Assembly (NCBI GenBank): GCA_011051075.1
Contig: DREN01000340.1
Coordinates: forward strand, 1 to 7,037
Length of the DNA: 7,037 nucleotides
Direction: 5' to 3'
From: Deltaproteobacteria bacterium
Lineage (GTDB): Bacteria > Desulfobacterota > DSM-4660 > Desulfatiglandales > Desulfatiglandaceae
Shown in pieces: positions 1-5,926 of this stretch. Every line of letters begins with the position of its first letter. Within the stretch, counting starts at the first letter, position 1. The notes beneath the pieces are model-generated. The model was not told where the DNA came from. It saw only the letters and a program-made list of their open reading frames with translations, and did not search any database. A program made the position numbers and the translations under genes.

Positions 1-1341
1 CCCTTTGTCCACCTCTATCTCGCCACCATGGGCGCCTATCACCTGGGAGGCAAAAGCAAGGCCCAGCCCCGTCCCCTTTGCCTTTGTGGTGAAAAAGGGC
101 TCAAAGATCCTTTCCCTGTCATCATCTGGTATGCCTTCGCCATCATCTTCCACTTCCATGGTCCAGAAGGCCCCGTTTTCCCGGGCCCTTATCCAGATAT
201 TGCCTCTTCCTTCGGTTGCCTCACAGGAATTCTTCAGGATATTCCACAGGGCACCGGTAAGGAGTTCCGGGTCCGCATTTGCCTCGCACCTGGCCTCTGG
301 AATCTCCTGGTGGACCTGCAGGTTCCCGCCCAGGTCCAGAAATTCGGCTCGAGTGGCCACCTCCCTCGCCAGTTCGTTGAAGTCCAGTGCCCTTATTTTC
401 ACCTCCGAGGGGCGGGCAAAAATGAGGAAGTCCTCTATGAGTTTGTTAAGCCTGTGGATCTCGTCTTCAATGTAAAGGACCATAGCGTCATCTGGGGGTA
501 TCTGGCGGTCCGTTTTGAGGATCTCCAGGGAACTCTTGATGATGCTAAGGGGGTTTTTCACCTCGTGCGCCACCATGAGGGAGAATTTACCCACTTCAGC
601 CAATGCCTTCTGCCGGATCACCTCTTGGTTCGCCCTGGCAAGTGCCTCCCTTTTCTCTGCAAGGGAATCCAGCATGGCATTAAAGGCAATGGCCAGTTCC
701 CTTGTCTCGGGCACCGAGCCTGGTCTGGCCCGCAGGCCCAAATCGCCCTGCCCTACCTTCCGCGCCGTAGCCGCCAGCGCTGTAACCTCTGTGACAAGGG
801 GCCTGGACATAAAGTAAAAGAGCACCGCAGAGAGCACTATAACCACCAGGGAAGACAGTGCATACTGGTAGGTTATGGTCTTCATAAGCTGGTCGATTCC
901 CCTGGTACTGTACAGGAGCCTGACAGAGCCTATATCCTTGGGTTGGCGGTAGGTCAGATCCTGGGTTGTTCCGAAAAGTAATCCCGCATTGCTCCTTCGC
1001 AACAGGACGGGCCTTTCCACCGCACGGTCCCATTCAGGGTCTTCTTCTCCCACCTCCACCAGTTTGTCTCCCTTGCTGTCCAGGATCACCACCTTCATAA
1101 CATCTTTTTCCCTCAGGAGGTTCCGGGCCAGCTTTTTCAGACCATCCGTATCACGGATGAGCACACCCAGCTCCGAGTTGAGGGCAAGGTACTTTGCGAG
1201 AAAGGCCATCCTATCCTCGAATCGCCTGGTCATGAACCGCTCGGTGGTGTAAAGGCCCAGGAACACCATTACCACCATGGAGGCAGTAATGAGCACAAGG
1301 GCCACCAAGAACAGCCTGGTGTGTATGCCCAGATTTTTCAT
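1..1341 (-). CDS. Membrane sensor histidine kinase (HAMP, HisKA, HATPase), C-terminal end beyond window
   Basis: Two-component sensor kinase of the inner membrane; 447 residues are visible and probably only the last 15-25 are missing, because the frame is still open at base 1. Seen in order: membrane segment about 10-31; extracytoplasmic sensor region about 32-159, too divergent to name but with a Cache/CHASE-like stretch (VVILDSKGDKLVEV); second membrane segment about 161-179; HAMP about 180-232; HisKA with H-box MVAHEVKNPL, phospho-acceptor His259; N-box NILKNSCEA with Asn371; G1 box DDGEGI (399-404); F-box FEPFFTTK (413-420); G2 box GTGLGL (423-428). All catalytic boxes are intact. The box sequences resemble the NtrB/AtoS group, which usually pairs with NtrC-type sigma-54 activators; no regulator is visible, but one could follow to the left. 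The ATG overlaps the stop of the binding-protein gene (ATGA), with AAGG seven bases upstream supporting this start. The stimulus is unknown; the neighbouring binding protein is a candidate partner. Confidence 0.93.
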   Translation of the reverse strand, partial: MKNLGIHTRLFLVALVLITASMVVMVFLGLYTTERFMTRRFEDRMAFLAKYLALNSELGVLIRDTDGLKKLARNLLREKDVMKVVILDSKGDKLVEVGEEDPEWDRAVERPVLLRRSNAGLLFGTTQDLTYRQPKDIGSVRLLYSTRGIDQLMKTITYQYALSSLVVIVLSAVLFYFMSRPLVTEVTALAATARKVGQGDLGLRARPGSVPETRELAIAFNAMLDSLAEKREALARANQEVIRQKALAEVGKFSLMVAHEVKNPLSIIKSSLEILKTDRQIPPDDAMVLYIEDEIHRLNKLIEDFLIFARPSEVKIRALDFNELAREVATRAEFLDLGGNLQVHQEIPEARCEANADPELLTGALWNILKNSCEATEGRGNIWIRARENGAFWTMEVEDDGEGIPDDDRERIFEPFFTTKAKGTGLGLAFASQVIGAHGGEIEVDKG

Positions 1342-2276
1342 GGCATGACCTTCAGGTTCAGCATCCCCCGGTTATTTATCTTCAGGCCCAGTATCTGCAG
1401 AGCCCTTGAATTAACCCACACCTCGAAGAAGGGGGGCAGGCTCTTGCAGGGCCTGCCAGCCATCACCTCCAGGCACAGCAGGGCCATCTGCTCGCCCATC
1501 CTCCCATAATCCAGAACAAAGCTCATGACCGCACCGCTGTGAAAAAAAAACCTGTTATACCCTATGATAGGAGTCTTGTTGGCCAACCCCTCCTTTATGA
1601 TGTATCGCACCACTGGCTCTGATATCACCGTAAAATCCGGGATCAACCACACGGCATCTATTCGGGTCCAGGAGGAACCCAGTACCCGTCTGATCTCCCT
1701 TTGAGAAGAAACGGCAACGGGGACGATGAGGGTCCCTTGCGCCGCAGCCTCCTGGCTCGCCACTCGTACAAAGTCCTGATTGTACTTGGGGTCATATAAA
1801 ATGCCGATCCGCCTAAATTCAGGGAAAATACCCTCGATGGTTCTGACCTGCTCCTTGATGGGTATGTTCATTGGCACACCGCAGCCATCACCTATAATCT
1901 CTTCAGGATTTAGCACCATACCGTAGATCCGCTTGATGTCACTGTGTACTTTGCCGGACCACAGGAACCGGGTGGCCTGAGGGCCGATACTCACCCATAT
2001 CTGATATTTTCTTGATGAAAAGGCGGCCTTGAGATCCCGCGTGGGGCCTTTCCCGTCTCCCTCCATCTCAAACACCATCACCTGCACCTTTTTCTTATTT
2101 AGGACTTCTTTAAGCGATGACAGGGCCTCCTGGTATGGCCTTATGGGCTCTGACACAATGACAGCCACCTCGGGCAATTCCGTCTCCCCGGCCCAGGCCT
2201 GCCCCGGTACACAGGAACTCATCCAGAGTGCCACCAAAACTACCGGGATGGCACCCCGAGCTATCAGCCATTTCAT
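1338..2276 (-). CDS. TrpX-like ABC-type substrate-binding protein (periplasmic)
   Basis: Extracytoplasmic solute-binding protein of the ABC_sub_bind / TrpX-like family (COG2984 type), 312 residues, about normal length. Seen: signal peptide (KW..R, hydrophobic 12-20, then C22 and an AWA-G site at 27-30); first-lobe motif SIGPQATRF (96-104); the family block with NIPIKEQVRTIEGIFPEFRR followed by IGILYDP (about 137-163); second-lobe block TPIIGYNR...GAVMSFVLDYGRMGEQMA (235-265); and a C-terminal WVNSRALQILGL (287-298) matching the family's 'N...A..LGL' ending. MSSC at 19-22 is an imperfect lipobox, so it is either a lipoprotein or soluble after cleavage at A29. The ligand cannot be read from sequence; relatives bind small organic molecules such as amino acids. 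No permease or ATPase gene adjoins it; instead it overlaps a histidine kinase by ATGA, suggesting a sensory role. An in-frame TTG at 2297 could extend it by 7 residues; neither start has a clear ribosome site, so the ATG was preferred. Confidence 0.88.
   Translation of the reverse strand: MKWLIARGAIPVVLVALWMSSCVPGQAWAGETELPEVAVIVSEPIRPYQEALSSLKEVLNKKKVQVMVFEMEGDGKGPTRDLKAAFSSRKYQIWVSIGPQATRFLWSGKVHSDIKRIYGMVLNPEEIIGDGCGVPMNIPIKEQVRTIEGIFPEFRRIGILYDPKYNQDFVRVASQEAAAQGTLIVPVAVSSQREIRRVLGSSWTRIDAVWLIPDFTVISEPVVRYIIKEGLANKTPIIGYNRFFFHSGAVMSFVLDYGRMGEQMALLCLEVMAGRPCKSLPPFFEVWVNSRALQILGLKINNRGMLNLKVMP
1349..1353 (-). promoter_or_regulatory. Ribosome binding site of the histidine kinase
   Basis: GAAGG lies seven bases before the ATG at 1341, inside the 3' end of the binding-protein gene. 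It fixes the kinase start and, with the ATGA overlap at 1338-1341, points to translational coupling. A second ATG at 1346 is in another frame and meets TGA two codons later. Confidence 0.6.
1542..1550 (-). repeat. Homopolymer run of nine T inside the binding-protein gene
   Basis: On the coding strand nine consecutive T bases encode Phe243-Phe245 of the substrate-binding protein, just before the conserved HSGAV block. The frame is intact here. Runs of this length can slip during replication, transcription or sequencing; a one-base change would destroy the last fifth of the protein. Confidence 0.9.
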
Positions 2277-2318
2277 TGAGTCAATCAGATTTTTCAAACC
2301 ATGGAGTGAGTGCTGTAA

Positions 2319-4619
2319 TTATTTGATCATAAGCTTCATGACATTGCTTACTTTCGTCTTAAACTCTTCGGTTATGGCATCCACTTCATCTAGGGTTGTA
2401 ATGACATGAGGGGTTATTAAAAGAATCAGTTCGGATTTAGAAAATGAGGCGGTTTTCTTACCAAACAAAAAGCCCAAAATGGGAATCTTGACCAGCCAGG
2501 GCACACCCGATGTTCCGCCGCCCTTATTCTGTTTCATGAGTCCACCAATAACGACTGTTTGCCCATGTTTGACGGTTAAGGTGGTATCCACGCTTCTTTT
2601 GAAAAATGATGGATAGCTATGGCCCCCTACCGACACGTTCTGACTCTGGTCACTCACCTCCTGTTTGATGGCCATGGTGACCAAACCCCGGTCATTAATA
2701 TGGGGAGTTACTGACAAAATGAGCCCGGTATTGCGGTACTGTATGTTTGTCTGTATGACCGGTTCGGTACCCGAGGTGTATTGATATTCGGAGCTTGCCA
2801 CAGGCACCTCGGTGGAGATATTGATTACCGCCTCCTTGTTGTCAGAGGCCAATATAGAGGGTGATGACAATATGTTAAGCTTGTTTTCCGTAGCAAGCGC
2901 AGAGAGCACGGCCGACCATCTGTCGGCCTCCCCTATGGTGTACTGGAGGCCAGAGCTTCCCATGGTTGCATTCAGCAGGGTTGTATGGGGGGAGCCAGGT
3001 GCTTTCTTGAAGCTCCATTCAAGTCCAAGCTCGCTAGTGGCATCCAGGGATATTTCCGCAATGGTCAGCTCGATCAATACCTGCCTTGGCAAGACATCAA
3101 TCTTATCCAGTATGGATTTTATTGTCCTATAATCACTGGGCAGTGCCTCAATGATAAGAGCATTGCGTACCTCGTCGGCAACAATCCGGATCTCCCCTTT
3201 TAGGGTGCCAGAGGCAACCCCCTGGATTACTTCTTGGCTGGTGGCGGGCGACGCTCCTGGGGCCTGTTTCTCACCCTTTTCCTCTGACGACGCCTTCTTT
3301 TCAAGGGGATTGCCCATGAGCCTGGGCTTTTCAGCCCCTTCCTTCCCCATCTTTTTTTTCTTCGCAGCGGAGGAGGACTCGGAGAAGACCTGATTGAGGA
3401 TCTGGGCCAATTGCTTGGCCTCCCCGTTCTTCACGTAATACACGTAGATTTTGGGCTCTGCTATCTCACTAGGAATATCCAGTCGCTTCACAATACGATC
3501 CACATCCTGGAATACTCGTTGAGTCGAACTCATAACGATTAACATATTCAACCGTTCGATCCCAACAATCTTCAGGGTCGCCTTGGCCTTCTTGGCCACA
3601 GGGGAGAGAACACTTTCAAGGGTCTTGGCCACCTCCTTGGCCTCGGAATATGTCAATTGGTAGAATCGATAATGGAATCTGTCAAAAAGATCCAGGTCAA
3701 AGGCATCTACCAATTCCAGTATCTTGAGGATATTGCCGCCCCTATCCACCACTAACAACATATTCGGCTGGTCGTTTGGCAGGATAAGGCCATTGGCTGA
3801 CACAAAGGGTTTCAAGAGTTTTACCATCTCTCTTGCAGCCACATGTTTAAGGGGGATAACCTGGATCACAACCTTTTCGGCAGGCGGGATACCCTGTCTC
3901 TGTTCCAGGTCAAGTACCGAGGGAATGGGCAGCCCCGAGGCACCTTTAAGAGGGGTAATGCGATAAAGGCCTCTTTCCTGCACAATGGTGAGGCCGTTTA
4001 CCTCTAGAATCCTGTGAAAGACCGGCCAGAGCTCGTTCTGTGATAGCTTTCCCGCGGTATGGATTGTAACCTTTCCTCGCACTGTTGGGTCCACTATGTA
4101 GTTTATCTTGAGCAGATCAGCCAAGACCCTTATTACCTCATAGATATCCGCATCATCAAAGTTGAGAACCACTCCAGCGGACTTATCCTCAGAGGGCCTT
4201 GGCTGCTTGGAGCTTATAGTAGCTACCCTGGGCTTGGCAGTAACTTTTCCCTTCGTCAAGCCCTTTTGTTCCTTTACCTTTTGGGTCTCCCCTGTCTGTG
4301 TAACGAGTGTCGCCTGAGTAGGCACAGGTAGTTGTACATCAGCCACGCCCCTCGGTGCTTGCACCAAATGCCTCATGTAGCCAAAGGGCGTTTTCACCAG
4401 TCGATAGGTACGACCGTTTTGTACGATGATCTTTTCCTGCCCCGTATCAGACCCCTTGATGGATGGCCCCTTTGCCTCAGTCGTCACATTTCCACTGGGT
4501 GCTGTCTTGCTTGTAGGGCCTCCACCTCCTGTTGCACAGCCGGCCAAAAAGACCGCTACCATCGCAAGTACAACGATCCTCACATCCTTGATGAATCCTG
4601 TTCCCATCTCTGGCCTCAT
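2319..4619 (-). CDS. gspD: Type II secretion secretin GspD, lipoprotein form
   Basis: Outer-membrane secretin forming the exit channel of a type II secretion system; 766 residues. Seen: lipoprotein signal peptide with lipobox LAGC (Cys28, +2 Ala); low-complexity Ser/Thr/Lys linker about 29-148; N0 about 149-225 (VVLNFDDADIYEVIRVLADL); N1 about 250-308; N2 about 318-383; N3 about 388-510, split by a charged insertion at about 413-474; secretin domain about 511-740 with VPWL (707-710), ILGFLFG (714-720) and the closing SKSELILLITPHVI; a tail of only about 26 residues. Four N-domains favour GspD over PilQ, and no AMIN domain is seen. The short tail leaves little room for a pilotin-binding S-domain, so the N-terminal lipid may serve for targeting, as known for HxcQ of Pseudomonas. 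The ATG overlaps the gspC stop (ATGA), suggesting coupling. A second start at Met5 is possible but less likely. Residues 72-80 share the KTPFG motif with the GspC C-terminus. Confidence 0.93.
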   Translation of the reverse strand: MRPEMGTGFIKDVRIVVLAMVAVFLAGCATGGGGPTSKTAPSGNVTTEAKGPSIKGSDTGQEKIIVQNGRTYRLVKTPFGYMRHLVQAPRGVADVQLPVPTQATLVTQTGETQKVKEQKGLTKGKVTAKPRVATISSKQPRPSEDKSAGVVLNFDDADIYEVIRVLADLLKINYIVDPTVRGKVTIHTAGKLSQNELWPVFHRILEVNGLTIVQERGLYRITPLKGASGLPIPSVLDLEQRQGIPPAEKVVIQVIPLKHVAAREMVKLLKPFVSANGLILPNDQPNMLLVVDRGGNILKILELVDAFDLDLFDRFHYRFYQLTYSEAKEVAKTLESVLSPVAKKAKATLKIVGIERLNMLIVMSSTQRVFQDVDRIVKRLDIPSEIAEPKIYVYYVKNGEAKQLAQILNQVFSESSSAAKKKKMGKEGAEKPRLMGNPLEKKASSEEKGEKQAPGASPATSQEVIQGVASGTLKGEIRIVADEVRNALIIEALPSDYRTIKSILDKIDVLPRQVLIELTIAEISLDATSELGLEWSFKKAPGSPHTTLLNATMGSSGLQYTIGEADRWSAVLSALATENKLNILSSPSILASDNKEAVINISTEVPVASSEYQYTSGTEPVIQTNIQYRNTGLILSVTPHINDRGLVTMAIKQEVSDQSQNVSVGGHSYPSFFKRSVDTTLTVKHGQTVVIGGLMKQNKGGGTSGVPWLVKIPILGFLFGKKTASFSKSELILLITPHVITTLDEVDAITEEFKTKVSNVMKLMIK
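3324..3360 (-). other. Candidate slippery heptamer A-AAA-AAG plus hairpin inside gspD
   Basis: The coding strand has a run of eight A within Lys420-Lys423 (AAG AAA AAA AAG), which places A AAA AAG, the dnaX-type slippery heptamer, in the correct phase. Thirteen bases further on is a hairpin with a perfect 5-bp stem GGGCT/AGCCC and a GAAA loop (3324-3337). A -1 shift would add six codons and end at TGA (3331-3333), giving a product of about 429 residues with N0-N2 but no channel domain. No Shine-Dalgarno-like stimulator is obvious upstream and the spacer is longer than in dnaX. It may simply reflect lysine-rich coding. Confidence 0.2.
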
Positions 4620-5308
4620 TTTCTTCTTTTAATATTTCCAAAGGGGGTTTTAATTATTTCATAAGCCCCCTTCTTCAACGTTCTCTTTTTCGGCTTCACT
4701 ATGGTTCGTGGTGCCGGGATGGTTTTCTTTTTCTTTGTTGTTCTTGGGGCAAGGGAGGCCCGGGTTGATTTCCTCGGTCTTGGCGGGGTACGTCTCTTCT
4801 TGCCAGCATATAAACTCACCTCGTATCGCTTGCCCCCCTTTTCCAGAAAGACCTTCTCAGACTGAATATCTGCCAGCTTATAATCCCCCAGGGTATCGCC
4901 CACACTCACCCACACAAACTGCCTTTTATCCTTTGACCTGTCCGGATTTGTAAGAAGGGCCTTACGATAGTTTCCTGTCACCACGACCCCGTATAACAGT
5001 ATCTTGGCCGGCAGTTTTTCCTCCTTGTCCGGTTCCTTGACCTTTTCACCTTCAGGCCCTGGCTCGGGGCCCTTCCTTTCGGGGGAAAAGAGGTTCTTAT
5101 CCACCACCACCTGATAGGAAGACTCCGGCCGAACCCTGCTGTGCTGCACCACCCGCCTGGCCTTTGGTTTCACCCTCTTCTTGGGCGAGACCCTGGTGGC
5201 CTTAACCACGGGCCTGGTCGGCTCAGACCACACCCTGTAGATTTTGGTCCCGAAAAATGCCACCAGGCATGCAAGCACCAAATTAATTATCCATTTGCTC
5301 CAAAACAT
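4616..5308 (-). CDS. gspC: GspC/PilP-like inner-membrane connector with a very basic tail
   Basis: Connector of a type II secretion system, linking the inner-membrane platform to the secretin N0 domain; 230 residues. Seen: membrane anchor about 6-21 after a short N-terminus (FWSK); basic Pro/Arg/Lys linker about 30-63; homology-region-like domain about 64-168, opening with DKNLFSPER (typical of GspC), then an acidic Pro/Glu stretch (about 82-98) and the beta-rich core LLYGVVVTGNYRKALL...VGDTLGDYKL...VFLEKGGKRYEVSLY; then about 45 residues dominated by Lys, Arg, Pro and Thr, ending in YEIIKTPFG. PilP has a similar core but is normally a lipoprotein; the anchor and the NLFSP motif favour GspC. 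Neither the PDZ nor the coiled-coil C-terminal domain usual in GspC is present. An in-frame TTG at 5329 gives 7 more residues, but AAGGA eight bases before the ATG at 5308 decides the start. It follows gspM after 30 bases and overlaps gspD by ATGA. Confidence 0.8.
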   Translation of the reverse strand: MFWSKWIINLVLACLVAFFGTKIYRVWSEPTRPVVKATRVSPKKRVKPKARRVVQHSRVRPESSYQVVVDKNLFSPERKGPEPGPEGEKVKEPDKEEKLPAKILLYGVVVTGNYRKALLTNPDRSKDKRQFVWVSVGDTLGDYKLADIQSEKVFLEKGGKRYEVSLYAGKKRRTPPRPRKSTRASLAPRTTKKKKTIPAPRTIVKPKKRTLKKGAYEIIKTPFGNIKRRK

Positions 5309-5316
5309 GTCTTCAA

Positions 5317-5321
5317 TCCTT
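5317..5321 (-). promoter_or_regulatory. Ribosome binding site of gspC
   Basis: AAGGA sits eight bases before the ATG at 5308, an ideal spacing. The alternative TTG at 5329 has only GGGG three bases upstream, which is too close. This site therefore supports the shorter GspC. Confidence 0.6.
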
Positions 5322-5338
5322 GATGACAAGCCCCATGA

Positions 5339-5887
5339 CTAGCCCTTTTTCATGATCCCTTCCACCGTGAGAGTAGAGGAGATCTTCTTGCCCTTCTTTC
5401 TACTGTAGGCCATTATCCTTAATCGTGTCACCTTGAGGTACTTTGAAGATCTCTGAATCTCGTAGAGCACTTCTTTGAGCTCTGCTATGTCTGAGTGCAT
5501 GCGAAATTCAACGGGTATCTTGATATATGGTGCACCCTTGATGGGCTGTGGCTTCAGCACCCGGATACTCTTTATCTCCACCTCGTTCCTGTCGGTTATT
5601 TCCTTGAGCACGTTTTGTACATGGACGGCCGCCAGGGCACTTGTCTTGCCCGGCAATAGGCCGGCCTCGAGCCGGCTCATTTCTCGCTTGAGCCTTGAAT
5701 ATTCCTTTTCCAGGCCTTTACCCTCCTGGACGAGCTGCATGTACTTTTCGAGCTTCTTGACCTTCAACTCCACCTCTTCCCGGGGGACCTCAAGTGATTG
5801 AACCCATGGGATCAGGCGATAGGCCAACACCAGACCCAACAGGATGACTCCTCCCATCAATATGTATCTTCGTATATTTCTATTCAT
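5339..5887 (-). CDS. gspM: GspM/PilO-like inner-membrane platform protein
   Basis: Bitopic inner-membrane protein that pairs with the GspL/PilN partner in the assembly platform; 182 residues, the usual size for the short PilO/GspM subtype b group (T2SSM_b-like). Seen: basic N-terminus MNRNIRRY; membrane segment about 9-27; predicted coiled coil about 35-75, rich in Glu, Lys and Leu; then a periplasmic alpha/beta ferredoxin-like domain about 80-180, starting with TSALAAVHVQNVLKEI and including VEIKSIRVLKP, the strand KIPVEFRM, the helix ELKEVLYEIQ and the last strand SSTLTVEGIMKKG. It starts 39 bases after the gspL stop; the ribosome site is weak (GGA eight bases before the ATG), and no other start exists in frame before the upstream stop. 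Whether it is called gspM or pilO depends on the system; the GspD-type secretin downstream favours gspM. Confidence 0.82.
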   Translation of the reverse strand: MNRNIRRYILMGGVILLGLVLAYRLIPWVQSLEVPREEVELKVKKLEKYMQLVQEGKGLEKEYSRLKREMSRLEAGLLPGKTSALAAVHVQNVLKEITDRNEVEIKSIRVLKPQPIKGAPYIKIPVEFRMHSDIAELKEVLYEIQRSSKYLKVTRLRIMAYSRKKGKKISSTLTVEGIMKKG

Positions 5888-5926
5888 AAAAAGGGTCCGT
5901 GCTCTCTTTATCCTATCCTTTCCCCT

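Noticed and set aside
28..981. Long plus-strand reading frame of 317 residues opposite the kinase gene
   Set aside because: It lies codon-aligned antisense to a kinase with every catalytic box, has no recognisable domain and is low in plausible protein features; it is a shadow of the coding strand.
680..1033. Minus-strand reading frame of 117 residues
   Set aside because: It overlaps the kinase gene on the same strand in another frame. The real frame carries the second membrane segment and HAMP through this region.
2277..2318. Promoter or terminator between gspD and the binding-protein gene
   Set aside because: The gap is too short and I see no stem followed by a T-run and no convincing -35/-10 pair.
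5309..5329. TTG at 5329 as the gspC start
   Set aside because: The ATG at 5308 has a well-spaced AAGGA, and the TTG has none; the extra seven residues add nothing to the membrane anchor.
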